Part shown: positions 25,627 to 34,752 of the stretch, one piece after another
Numbering within the stretch: the first letter of the stretch is position 1
Layout: each line of letters starts with the position of its first letter
Assembly (NCBI GenBank): GCA_023206055.1
Contig: CP065367.1
Coordinates: 744,001-808,000 of the forward strand
From: Vibrio cyclitrophicus
Lineage (GTDB): Bacteria; Pseudomonadota; Gammaproteobacteria; Enterobacterales; Vibrionaceae
Length of the DNA stretch: 64,000 nucleotides
Reading direction: 5' to 3'
The notes under the pieces: model-generated
What the model was told of the DNA's origin: nothing
Databases searched by the model: none
What the model saw: the letters and a program-made list of their open reading frames with translations, nothing else
Translations under genes and position numbers: made by a program

Positions 25627-28600
25627 CTAGATTTCTTGTTCTTGCCCGCGGTGATCTGCCGCCAAGTAGGTGTATATCGTTGGTACAACGAACAAGGTGA
25701 ATAATGTACCCACCGACATACCAACCGTAATGACCAAACCAATCGAGAATCGGCTTTGTGCACCGGCTCCGCTTGCAATCAGGAGCGGTACGACACCGAC
25801 AACCATGGCTGCGGTTGTCATCAATACTGGTCTCATTCGAACAGTAGCCGAACGAATGGCTGCTTCACGTCGGCTGCATTTCAATTCTTGTTGCATTTGG
25901 TTAGCAAACTCCACAATCAAAATACCGTGCTTACTGATTAAGCCTATCAAGGTCACCAGCCCCACTTCGGTGTATATGTTGAGCGTATCAATACCCAAAT
26001 ACAGCGGCATCAGAGCACCAAAGATCGACAGTGGCACACTGGTGAGTACCACCAGCGGATCTCGCAAACTTTCGAACTGCGCTGCCAATACCAAGTAGAT
26101 AATCACAAGCGCGAGGAAGAACGTCGTAACCAGTGACGAACCTTCTTGTAGGAACTGTCTCAATTGGCCTGAAGTATCCGTCGTATAAGACTTCGGCAAT
26201 ATCTTCGCCACCCCTTCTTCCATCACTTTATAGGCTTCACCGATACTGATTCCCGGCATCATTTTCGCTTCAATCATGGCGCTGTTAAGCTGTTGAAACT
26301 GATCCACTTTCGATGGCTGTACTGATTGGCTAATTTCAATCAATGACGCCAGTGGCACCATCTCATTGGTGTTAGAGCGTACGTGGTAGTTCTTCAAATC
26401 ATCCCAAGAGTTACGGTTCTCGTTAGGTACTTGAGTAATAACTTGGTAGCTGCGCTGATCCATCGAGAAGTAATTCACGAAGCCTTCACTGATAAAGCGA
26501 GACAACACGGTACCGATGTCTTGTGCGTTCACGTTCATCTGAGCAGCTTTATCGCGGTCGATGCGAATCTCTACCTGTGGCTTATTAAAATTCAGGTCGT
26601 TTTGCACATAGATGAATTTGCCACTCTTTTGCGCGTACTCTTTCAGTTTTTCAGCGTACTGATAGAGATCCTGATAAGAACCCGTTGGCGTTTTCAGAAC
26701 CATCTGGAATGGCAAGCCTTGCGGTGTGCCTGGCAAGTCCGGTGGAGAGAAGGTGTACACCTGCAAACCCGGTAATACAGAACTCTCTTTTTCGAAACGT
26801 TGCATTACCTCTTTTGCCGTTGCTTCGCGCGAATCCCAATCTTTCAAAACACCCAAACCAAAGAACGCATTGTTGTTCATGTAACCGTTATCTAGCATGG
26901 TCATTTCGACTTCATCGTTCTTGCTGATAGAGTCAATCAGAGCCGGAGTAAAGTGGCGAATGTAATCGGTATTCGCTTGTGCAGGACCTTGCCCCATCAC
27001 AATCATAACGCCCTGATCTTCTTCAGGTGCCAGTTCAGATGAAGTATTCATAAACATGAACACCAAACTGATCAGTAACGTTCCTACCACCGGCCAAATA
27101 TAAACACGGTTGTTCAACACATGTTCGAGCACTTTACGATAGCGCTCTGTTACGCCTTCAATGACCGCATCGATCTTCTTAACCAGTTTTCCGTCGAGAA
27201 CCGATTTATTAAGCAGTTTTGAACACATCATCGGCGTTAGCGTTAAGGCGATGAAACCCGAAATTAGTACTGAACCCGCCAAAGTGAATGCGAACTCAGT
27301 AAACAGCTTACCGGTGAGTCCTCCCATGAAACCAATCGGCGCATACACTGCGGCCAATGTAATGGTCATCGCAATAACCGAGCCTGCAATTTCACGAGCA
27401 CTGTCTATTGCCGCCTTAATTGGGCTAGTGCCATCTTCTAAGTGGCGAAAGGTGTTTTCTACAACCACGATGGCATCATCAACCACCAGCGATATTGCTA
27501 ATACCATGGCAAGTAGCGTCAACAGGTTAATACTGAAGCCCATGCTCAACATGAAGAACATAGAACCAATCAATGACAAAGGAATCGTTACAAGTGGTAT
27601 CAACATCGCTCGCATTGAGCCCAAAAAGGCGAAGATAACGATGACAACGATCAGTGCAGCTTCCATTAAGGTTTTCGCTACTTCATCAATTGAGGTTTCG
27701 ATAAACTTAGTTGAGTCATAGATTACGTCCGCTTTAATACCATCAGGTAGGCCTGCTTGGATCTGCGGAAGCAATTCGTAAATACCTTCAACAACCGTTA
27801 GCGGGTTCGACGTTGCCGTATTGCTGATCGCCGTTGATACAGTAGTCACACCATTAAACTCAACGTCTGAGTCATAGTTTGCAGCACCTAGTTCAACCGT
27901 CGCCACATCTTTTAAGTGCACCAGTTGCCCGTCATGCGCTTTCAAAGCCATATTCTTGAAATCGTCTACCGAACTTGAATCTGTATGAGCGTTAATATCA
28001 ACTTCGATATAAGGGTTTTGCAACTTGCCCGCCGCACTCACAATGTTATTTGCACGAAGCGCGTTTTGGACATCTTCCGCCGTCAGACCATATGAAGCCA
28101 GTCGTTGAGGGTTCAGCCAGATTCGCATTGCAAAATCTTCTTGCCCCAATATGTCGACCTTTGACACCCCCTCAACAGTAGAGAAAGTCGGCTTAACTAC
28201 GCGGCTCACATAGTCCGAGACTTGCTCTGTCTTCAATGTGTCACTCGAAAATGAAACATATAAGATCGGAGATTGAGACGTCGACTTAAGAATACTTGGA
28301 TCCAATACGCCCGATGGCAGCTTATATTTTACTTGCTGCACGAGAGACAAAATCTCAGTCAAAGCACTATCAGACGGATACCCGAGCTTCAAATAAACCG
28401 TGATAACCGACTTACCCAGAGCACTATCCGATGTCATGTAATCAATGCCCGCTGTTTGGGCAATTTCTGCCTGCAATGGCTGCGTCACGTACCCTTGAAC
28501 GCTGGATGCACTGGCACCTGGATAACTCGTTGTAATGGTAATAACACCCGTTTCAATTTCTGGATATTGACGCACTTGCAGTGAGGTAAAGGCCTTAAGA

Positions 28601-28674
28601 CCTAACACCAACAGCACAAGGCTTAATACCGTTGCCAAAACTGGACGTTTGATAAATACATCAGTAAATGTCAT
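25627..28674 (-). CDS. RND multidrug efflux pump, HAE1 class
   Basis: A 1015-residue inner-membrane RND transporter. MTFTDVFIKRPVLATVLSLV is the standard start; AISLVVDDAIVVVENTFRHL holds the double Asp of the proton relay; LISKHGILIVEFANQMQQEL and RMRPVLMTTAAMVVGVVPLL are the matching C-half motifs. The sequence is of the VexK/MexK-like branch rather than AcrB proper. With the adaptor 9 bases upstream, it forms a two-gene operon that must borrow an outer-membrane channel such as TolC. Substrates (bile salts, dyes, drugs) are inferred from the class. It ends with DHRGQEQEI, normal for the family. Confidence 0.93.
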   Translation of the reverse strand: MTFTDVFIKRPVLATVLSLVLLVLGLKAFTSLQVRQYPEIETGVITITTSYPGASASSVQGYVTQPLQAEIAQTAGIDYMTSDSALGKSVITVYLKLGYPSDSALTEILSLVQQVKYKLPSGVLDPSILKSTSQSPILYVSFSSDTLKTEQVSDYVSRVVKPTFSTVEGVSKVDILGQEDFAMRIWLNPQRLASYGLTAEDVQNALRANNIVSAAGKLQNPYIEVDINAHTDSSSVDDFKNMALKAHDGQLVHLKDVATVELGAANYDSDVEFNGVTTVSTAISNTATSNPLTVVEGIYELLPQIQAGLPDGIKADVIYDSTKFIETSIDEVAKTLMEAALIVVIVIFAFLGSMRAMLIPLVTIPLSLIGSMFFMLSMGFSINLLTLLAMVLAISLVVDDAIVVVENTFRHLEDGTSPIKAAIDSAREIAGSVIAMTITLAAVYAPIGFMGGLTGKLFTEFAFTLAGSVLISGFIALTLTPMMCSKLLNKSVLDGKLVKKIDAVIEGVTERYRKVLEHVLNNRVYIWPVVGTLLISLVFMFMNTSSELAPEEDQGVMIVMGQGPAQANTDYIRHFTPALIDSISKNDEVEMTMLDNGYMNNNAFFGLGVLKDWDSREATAKEVMQRFEKESSVLPGLQVYTFSPPDLPGTPQGLPFQMVLKTPTGSYQDLYQYAEKLKEYAQKSGKFIYVQNDLNFNKPQVEIRIDRDKAAQMNVNAQDIGTVLSRFISEGFVNYFSMDQRSYQVITQVPNENRNSWDDLKNYHVRSNTNEMVPLASLIEISQSVQPSKVDQFQQLNSAMIEAKMMPGISIGEAYKVMEEGVAKILPKSYTTDTSGQLRQFLQEGSSLVTTFFLALVIIYLVLAAQFESLRDPLVVLTSVPLSIFGALMPLYLGIDTLNIYTEVGLVTLIGLISKHGILIVEFANQMQQELKCSRREAAIRSATVRMRPVLMTTAAMVVGVVPLLIASGAGAQSRFSIGLVITVGMSVGTLFTLFVVPTIYTYLAADHRGQEQEI

Positions 28675-28683
28675 GGGAGTTTC

Positions 28684-29835
28684 CTAGTTACTTTGCTTTG
28701 TACTTTTGTCAGTGATCAGCGGATGTTGGTTATTAACCAGAATCCATCCACCATTCTTAAGCTGGTGTTGGTTTGAAGTCACAACCACATCTCCTGCTTT
28801 CAAACCCGAAACCACGCCAACATAGCCACCTTGTTTAGGGCCGACTTCGACAGTGCGCTGCACAACCTTGTACTCATAGAATGGTGATGCATCTTTGCTT
28901 GTGTGTTCGCTGGCCTTTTTGGTTGACGTATCCAACACAAACACAGTGTTCCCGTATAAGGTGTAACTGATCGCAACAGAAGGCACCGCCACGATAGTGT
29001 CCGATTCCGATGTGATTAACGTAGCGTCGACATACATACCCGCCTCTAACGGCACCGCTTGGTTAGCCATGGCTCTCAATTCGATATTGTGCGTGTTGCT
29101 GTCTGAGCTCGGTTCAATGGCAGAAATAGTGCCGTGAAAGACTTCATCGTTGGTTGCCTCTGAATAAAACTGTAAATCCTGCCCTACCTTCACATCGTGT
29201 AAATAAAGCTCTGGAATAGAGAAATCGACATACTGTTTTGATTTGTCTTCCAGTTCGACAATCGCGGTGCTTGAATTAATAAAATCACCCACATCGATAT
29301 TGCGAATCCCAACACTGCCAGAAAATGGAGCTTTCACTTTCATATAGTCAATTTGCGTAGCAATATATTCAAGTTTTGCACCTTCAGCATTAAATTGAGC
29401 TTGCAGCTTATCAACCGAGTTTTTTGAAACACTGTTATTTCTAAGGAGCAATTTATTTCTCATCAACTCGACTCTTGCCAATTCAACTTTGGATTTCTGG
29501 CTCTTATAGTTGGATTTAAATAAAGCATCATCCAATTTAATAAGAACATCCCCCTTATTTACTTGCTGACCTGAAGTAAATAGGATTTCTTTTACTTGGC
29601 CTGACATTTGGCTCGTCACATCAATAGATTGATTAGAATGAATGTTACCAATGACTTTTAAACTTTTATCCCAAGTATCTTGATTTACTTTTTCTGTTGT
29701 TACAGATATAGCTGGCAATTTAAAATTAGCGACCTTCTCTTTGATCATTTCACCTTTTACATAGTGAAAGCCAAATACAAAAGACAGTAATATAAAAAGA
29801 GCTGATCCGACAATAACGCCTTTATACTTACTCAT
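28684..29835 (-). CDS. RND periplasmic adaptor (MFP family)
   Basis: A 383-residue adaptor. One membrane segment (GVIVGSALFILLSFVFGFHY) anchors it. It then has SVTTEKVNQDTWDKSLKVIG, a lipoyl half ending SGQVKEILFTSGQQVNKGDV, a helical hairpin, the other lipoyl half (VKAPFSGSVGIRNIDVGDFI), and the beta-barrel. Such proteins dock the RND pump to TolC. The ATG at 29835 has AAGGTG before it; the open frame extends to 29907 without support. It is the first gene of the pump operon and divergent from the His-rich small gene, with about 240 AT-rich bases between them. Confidence 0.92.
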   Translation of the reverse strand: MSKYKGVIVGSALFILLSFVFGFHYVKGEMIKEKVANFKLPAISVTTEKVNQDTWDKSLKVIGNIHSNQSIDVTSQMSGQVKEILFTSGQQVNKGDVLIKLDDALFKSNYKSQKSKVELARVELMRNKLLLRNNSVSKNSVDKLQAQFNAEGAKLEYIATQIDYMKVKAPFSGSVGIRNIDVGDFINSSTAIVELEDKSKQYVDFSIPELYLHDVKVGQDLQFYSEATNDEVFHGTISAIEPSSDSNTHNIELRAMANQAVPLEAGMYVDATLITSESDTIVAVPSVAISYTLYGNTVFVLDTSTKKASEHTSKDASPFYEYKVVQRTVEVGPKQGGYVGVVSGLKAGDVVVTSNQHQLKNGGWILVNNQHPLITDKSTKQSN

Positions 29836-30079
29836 GTGTTCACCTTGTTTTTTAAGTCTGGTCATTCTATCTATCGACACTGCCAATAAATAAAACTCAT
29901 ATAACATCTACTAAATCGTATATAAAATAAAAATAAAACACTAAAAATCAATAATTTAGACAAAACACACCAATCAACACTAAATTTTTGTTTTATTGCT
30001 ATTTTATTTGAAAATGATTTATCTATTTTCTCGATCGATATAATTCTCATCGTTCCTTAAACAATTAAACGAGTTAACT

Positions 30080-30340
30080 ATGTCGAATCAAATCAATCAC
30101 ACTAAAGTCGCTATTAAAGAAAAGATGAAACGTATATATGGAGAAGATGTTGCCCATAAGCATAATAAAGACCATTTAGAATATAGAGAGCATCAACCCT
30201 CTCATTCTGGTCAACATGGTGGCGACCCAGAAGGTCATAAGCATTTAGTCAAACACCATTCTGATGGTCATCATAATAAACACCACAAAGATAAAATGCA
30301 TGACCATAAAAAGTCATCACGACTGCATCATAAAAAATAG
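30080..30340 (+). CDS. Small histidine- and lysine-rich protein
   Basis: An 86-residue protein that I do not recognise. 19 residues are His, nearly all after position 25, and Lys is also abundant: KHHSDGHHNKHHKDKMHDHK. It has no signal peptide, cysteine or hydrophobic segment, so it should be cytosolic, strongly basic and able to bind Ni, Zn, Cu or Co, or to buffer protons. The start ATG at 30080 has only a weak GAG upstream, but a TATAAT lies at 30039-30044. It stands between the RND operon and the aspT gene, on the aspT strand, separated from it by about 150 bases. Function is unknown. Confidence 0.68.
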   Translation: MSNQINHTKVAIKEKMKRIYGEDVAHKHNKDHLEYREHQPSHSGQHGGDPEGHKHLVKHHSDGHHNKHHKDKMHDHKKSSRLHHKK

Positions 30341-30486
30341 AAACCTGGGTTAATTCCAGATCATTAAAAATAAGCATTAGATCAATTCATCAACCAAATA
30401 TGGATTAATGCTTAATCAAACGTTAAACCAAATTAAAAAATGAAATAGAGAGTCAATAATGATTGCTATTTCATTCAAGGATTATT

Positions 30487-32205
30487 ATGTCATTTATTAT
30501 TGAACAACTTAGAGACTATCCGTTTATAGCGCTCTTTTTATCACTCGGTCTCGGTTACTTAATCGGTAAAATTAAAATCGGTAAGTTTGAATTAGGTGGA
30601 ATCGCAGGTTCACTGCTTGTTGCTGTAGCGCTTGGTCAGATCGGCGGTATCGCGATTTCTAACGAAGTAAAAAGCATCTTCTTTGCTTTATTTATTTTTA
30701 TGGTGGGTTACAACGGCGGACCACAATTCTTCTCGTCATTCCGTCTCTCTTCACTCACACGCTTATTTGCTTCGTTCGTGATGACCTTTGTCGGGCTTAT
30801 TACTGTCGTTTTACTCGCTAAGTGGGCAGGTTTAGACAAAGGATTAGCAGCGGGCCTTGCGGCTGGTGGCTTAACACAATCGGCAATCATAGGTACTGCA
30901 GGTAATGCTATTGATCAGCTGAACCTAGCACCAGATGTCACCTCAACGCTTAAAACAAACGTGGCTGTAGGTTACTCAATCACCTACATCTTCGGCTCTC
31001 TTGGTCCGATTCTAATGATGTCACTCATTCCTATGGTGATGGGTTGGAACATCACTAAAGAAGCGAAAAAGCTCGCTGAACAAATGGGTTCTGGCAGCAA
31101 ACAGTTAAATGAAGGGGAATTCTCAGCACTAAGCCGAGTGTCATCACGTGCCTATCAAGTAGGTAGCGATTCAATATTTGTTGGCAAAAGCGTGCTTGAG
31201 CTTGAAGAAGCGTTCAATGCAGACCTAACGATTGAAGCGATTCACCGTGGAAATGAAGACAAGGACACAAGCTTAGATCTGACCAAAAACCCAATCCTAG
31301 CTGCCAACGACAAAGTCTACCTTACAGGCTTAACTCAAGCATTCCCTAAAGTGACCTCATTGGGTGTTGAGCTAGGTGAATTTAGCGAAGAAAACAATGT
31401 GGTTCACACACGACAAAAAATCGTACTGACCAACAAAAAACTCGCTGGCGTTACTCTGCGTAAACTGCGTGATGAAACCAATGCGAACGTACGTCGAGGC
31501 GTATACGTGACACAGGTTTCTCGTATGGGGCACGACATCTCAACGCTACCAGAAACCGAACTTCACCTTGGTGATGAAGTCACTCTTGTCGGCCAAAAAG
31601 AAGACCTAGCAAAAGTAGCCAAAAAAGTAGGCTACAACAGCCCGCTTCCAAGCGTAACTGACTTCGTGACAATGTCTTTCGGCATGGTGCTTGGCTATCT
31701 GATTGGCGAGATTGGTTTCACCATCGGCGGTTCTCATATCGCTCTAGGTTCAGGTTTAGGTTGTTTGGTCTCTGGATTATTGGTTGGCTACTTAAGAATG
31801 CGCACACCACGTCTGGGCAGCATTAACCACGGTGCCGCTAACTTCATGCAAACCTTTGGCCTTGCTGTGTTCGTTGCCGTTGTGGGCATCAATGCAGGTG
31901 CTCCAGCACTGACGGCTATCAAACAAAATGGCGTAACCCTGCTGCTGCTTGGTGTGTTGGTCACGCTCATTCCTCAGATACTTACGTTCCTGTTCAACTA
32001 CTACGTATTGAAAATCAAAAACCCGGTAGAAGCCTTAGCCGTTGTCGCTGGTAGCCGCAGCGCTAACCCAGCTTTCGCATCGCTGCTAGAAAAAACACAA
32101 AACAGCACACCAGTACCGAGTTTCACGATGACTTATGCGGTTGCCAATATCTTCCTCACCTTATGGGGTCCGATCATCATCAACCTAATTACCAAAATCT
32201 CGTAA
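30487..32205 (+). CDS. aspT: Aspartate:alanine exchanger
   Basis: A 572-residue membrane antiporter of the AAEx family. N-terminal membrane segments include YPFIALFLSLGLGYLIGKIK and FFALFIFMVGYNGGPQFFSS. Residues about 205-385 are two TrkA-C (RCK_C) domains (VGKSVLELEEAFNADLTIEA; LAGVTLRKLRDE). A second set of membrane segments follows, with GLAVFVAVVGINAGAPALTA and SRSANPAFASLLE. It exchanges external aspartate for internal alanine, an electrogenic step that, with aspartate 4-decarboxylase, builds proton motive force and consumes protons. ATG 30487 has AAGGA upstream; the longer frame begins with TTG. The decarboxylase gene follows 147 bases later. Confidence 0.92.
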   Translation: MSFIIEQLRDYPFIALFLSLGLGYLIGKIKIGKFELGGIAGSLLVAVALGQIGGIAISNEVKSIFFALFIFMVGYNGGPQFFSSFRLSSLTRLFASFVMTFVGLITVVLLAKWAGLDKGLAAGLAAGGLTQSAIIGTAGNAIDQLNLAPDVTSTLKTNVAVGYSITYIFGSLGPILMMSLIPMVMGWNITKEAKKLAEQMGSGSKQLNEGEFSALSRVSSRAYQVGSDSIFVGKSVLELEEAFNADLTIEAIHRGNEDKDTSLDLTKNPILAANDKVYLTGLTQAFPKVTSLGVELGEFSEENNVVHTRQKIVLTNKKLAGVTLRKLRDETNANVRRGVYVTQVSRMGHDISTLPETELHLGDEVTLVGQKEDLAKVAKKVGYNSPLPSVTDFVTMSFGMVLGYLIGEIGFTIGGSHIALGSGLGCLVSGLLVGYLRMRTPRLGSINHGAANFMQTFGLAVFVAVVGINAGAPALTAIKQNGVTLLLLGVLVTLIPQILTFLFNYYVLKIKNPVEALAVVAGSRSANPAFASLLEKTQNSTPVPSFTMTYAVANIFLTLWGPIIINLITKIS

Positions 32206-32352
32206 TCAACACCTAATCAGCCAATTGATGATTCATCTTATTAATTAACGACTTAACACAGCAGCTAGCCAAGCAGACTAGCTGCTCAAAGAAATGACTC
32301 ACTTATCTATCCAACAAACTTGGATCTTAAACAAATTAAAAGAGAAACGACT

Positions 32353-33951
32353 ATGAAACGCACAGATGAAAAACGCCTAGAAACACTAAGCCCATTCGAA
32401 GTAAAAAACACACTGATCGACCTTGCCCAGCATTCACATGAAAAAACCATGATCAACGCTGGTCGTGGTAACCCAAACTGGGTCGCGACCGCGCCTCGTG
32501 AAGCCTTTTTCCAACTCGGTATGTTTGCGCTTGAAGAGTCAAAAGCAACCTTCTCTGGTTACCAAGGCTTTGGCGGCATGGGAGAAAAGGAAGACATTAG
32601 CCTGCGTTTCCTCCAATTCTGTGAGAAACACGAAGAACAAGAAGGCGTACAGTTTTTGATTGAAGCTTTTCAGTTCATCACAGATCAATATCACGTAGAC
32701 GGTGATGCCCTTATTTATGAATGGGTTGCAGGCATTTTAGGCAATAACTACCCTGTCCCGGATCGCATGCTTAAGTACTCAGAGCTGATCGCACGTAAAT
32801 ACATAGAAAAAGAGATGGCAGGATCACAACCACTGCCTGCTGGGAAGTTTGACTTGTTTGCTGTTGAGGGTGGCACAGCGGCCATGGTTTACATCTTTAA
32901 CACGCTAAAGAGCAACCGACTATTAAACCCTGGCGACACCATCGCGATTGGTGCGCCGATTTTCACTCCGTACATTGAAATGCCAGAGCTAGAAGATTAC
33001 GCGCTCAACAAAGTTGAAATCATTGCGGATGAAGCATCTGCTTGGCAAATCCCAGACTCTGAGTTGGAAAAACTGAACGATCCAAGTGTTAAAGCTTTCT
33101 TCCTCGTTAACCCAAGCAACCCTGCTTCGGTTCGATTAAGCGATGAGACACTCTATAAGATTGCGGAGGTTGCTAACCGTCGCCCTGACCTCATCCTACT
33201 TACTGATGATGTTTATGGCACTTTCGCTGATAACTTCACATCACTGGCAATGCTCGCTCCAAAGAACACTATTTTGGTGTATTCGTACTCTAAATACTTT
33301 GGTGCAACAGGCTGGCGTTTAGGCGTGATTGGCGTACATGAAGACAATAATTTCGACCGCATGATTCGAGATCTTCCAGAAGACACTCGAAGCACGTTAT
33401 CTCAGCGATACCAAGGCATTACACTTGAGCCGAGTAAGATTAAGTTCATTGACCGTTTGGTGGCAGACAGCCGCGCAGTGGCATTGAACCATACAGCAGG
33501 TCTTTCAACACCTCAGCAGATCCAAATGACAATGTTCTCGCTACTGTCTTTGATGAAGGATGGCGAAGAGTACAAACGACTCGCAAAACAAATTGTGCGT
33601 CGTCGCTACCACACTCTAATGCAGAAGAACTTAACCGCGCCAATCGTTGCCGAAGGCGATCAAACCGGTGCGTTCTATTACGTGGAGATTGATCTAAAAG
33701 AGATTGCTCAAACGATTCACAACAACGACTTCTTCGCATGGTTAGAAGAAACGTATGAGCCGTTGGATTTCTTGGTTCGCCTTGCAGAAGAACATGGCGT
33801 GATTGTGATGCCGGGGGCAGGTTTTGATGCGCCAACGTGGTCTCTGCGAGTGTCTCTCGCTAACCTAGAGGAAGCACAATACGCCAATATCACGAAAGCG
33901 ATGAACGAGGTAATGCAAAGCTATGTTGAACGTTACGAAGCGGCTTGTTAG
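32353..33951 (+). CDS. aspD: Aspartate 4-decarboxylase (bifunctional with aminotransferase activity)
   Basis: A 532-residue fold-type I PLP enzyme, the usual length for L-aspartate beta-decarboxylase. INAGRGNPNWVATAPREAFF marks this subfamily; FLVNPSNPASVRLS contains the NPxNP motif; YSYSKYFGATGWRLGVI has the PLP-binding Lys. It converts aspartate to alanine and CO2, consuming a proton, and can also act as an aspartate aminotransferase. Paired with AspT it completes the aspartate-alanine cycle, which supports pH homeostasis and energy gain. The ATG at 32353 is chosen over an upstream TTG because MKRTDEKRLETLSPFEVKN matches the family's beginning. A strong terminator follows. Confidence 0.93.
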   Translation: MKRTDEKRLETLSPFEVKNTLIDLAQHSHEKTMINAGRGNPNWVATAPREAFFQLGMFALEESKATFSGYQGFGGMGEKEDISLRFLQFCEKHEEQEGVQFLIEAFQFITDQYHVDGDALIYEWVAGILGNNYPVPDRMLKYSELIARKYIEKEMAGSQPLPAGKFDLFAVEGGTAAMVYIFNTLKSNRLLNPGDTIAIGAPIFTPYIEMPELEDYALNKVEIIADEASAWQIPDSELEKLNDPSVKAFFLVNPSNPASVRLSDETLYKIAEVANRRPDLILLTDDVYGTFADNFTSLAMLAPKNTILVYSYSKYFGATGWRLGVIGVHEDNNFDRMIRDLPEDTRSTLSQRYQGITLEPSKIKFIDRLVADSRAVALNHTAGLSTPQQIQMTMFSLLSLMKDGEEYKRLAKQIVRRRYHTLMQKNLTAPIVAEGDQTGAFYYVEIDLKEIAQTIHNNDFFAWLEETYEPLDFLVRLAEEHGVIVMPGAGFDAPTWSLRVSLANLEEAQYANITKAMNEVMQSYVERYEAAC

Positions 33952-33993
33952 CACGGCTTCAACGCTAGAAAGATCATAGAAAAGCAATAAGTT

Positions 33994-34038
33994 CTGAGTG
34001 TAGATTCACTAAATTGGTGACCCTACACTCAGTTTTTT
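33994..34038 (+). terminator. Terminator of the aspT-aspD operon
   Basis: CTGAGTGTAG (33994-34003) and CTACACTCAG (34023-34032) form a 10-bp stem followed by TTTTTT. It is also usable in part from the convergent outer-membrane gene ending at 34063. Confidence 0.85.
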
Positions 34039-34062
34039 ATCTAAGATGATATGTCAGAAAAG

Positions 34063-34752
34063 CTAGTTGAACTCATAGGTATAAGAAGCGCCAACACTGT
34101 TATTTTCACCGAAGTCATCTTCAGCAAAAATAGTGAAGAAATTGAATGATTGAGCATCACTCAACTTGTAGCTAGCACCGACGCCTGCCCAATACCCTGA
34201 ATAATCATCAGATCCCATTGAACCGCCACCGAAGCCCATGATCGACCATTCATCAGTAATCGTTTTTAAACCAAACGCACCAATGTAGCCACCGTGTGTC
34301 GAACTCGGCATCAATACATAGTCAGAGCCAACGTTATCATCATCGAACACTGCCACTTCGCCATCGTTGTAACTGTAACCAGCCATAGGGAAGATTTGCC
34401 AACCGAACGGCTCAATGTCGAAATAACTCAGTGGTATAAACGTACCAATACTGTAGTTATTCTTGTAGGCATCGTTATCATACTCAGAGCGGCTAAAGTT
34501 GAAGTTCACGATACCCATAGGTAACAGCCATGAACCGCCTAATCGCCACTCTTCGCCGTCTGCATTGACACGAGCGTTGATCATTCGCGCTTCATCAAGC
34601 CCAATAGACCCAGAGAACTGCAAATCTTCGTTATAAGCAACGCCAGCTTTGGTCACGATTTTAGTCGGATCATCAGGGTGCTTCTCTTCAGCAAAAGCAC
34701 CCGTTGAGCCCAGTATTACCGAAGTAATAATTAATAAATTACGTAATGTCAT
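34063..34752 (-). CDS. Predicted outer-membrane beta-barrel protein, unknown
   Basis: A 229-residue exported protein: MTLRNLLIITSVILGSTGAF ends the signal, then FSGSIGLDEARMINARVNAD and alternating amphipathic strands with aromatic ends, and a C-terminal ASYTYEFN typical of barrels. I do not recognise a named family. It begins inside the stop codon of the FadL-like gene (TAATG), so translation is coupled and the two products probably act together, for instance in uptake of a hydrophobic compound. Ten or so strands would fit a small 8-10-strand barrel. Confidence 0.72.
   Translation of the reverse strand: MTLRNLLIITSVILGSTGAFAEEKHPDDPTKIVTKAGVAYNEDLQFSGSIGLDEARMINARVNADGEEWRLGGSWLLPMGIVNFNFSRSEYDNDAYKNNYSIGTFIPLSYFDIEPFGWQIFPMAGYSYNDGEVAVFDDDNVGSDYVLMPSSTHGGYIGAFGLKTITDEWSIMGFGGGSMGSDDYSGYWAGVGASYKLSDAQSFNFFTIFAEDDFGENNSVGASYTYEFN

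Noticed and set aside
25670..26098. Plus-strand open frame of 142 residues
   Set aside because: It is antisense to the conserved C-terminal half of the RND pump.
27161..27721. Plus-strand open frame of 186 residues
   Set aside because: It is a shadow of the RND pump gene on the other strand, caused by the pump's biased codon use.
30000..30045. Possible Fur box upstream of the His-rich gene
   Set aside because: The best register gives only about 10 of 19 matches in AT-rich DNA, not better than expected by chance.
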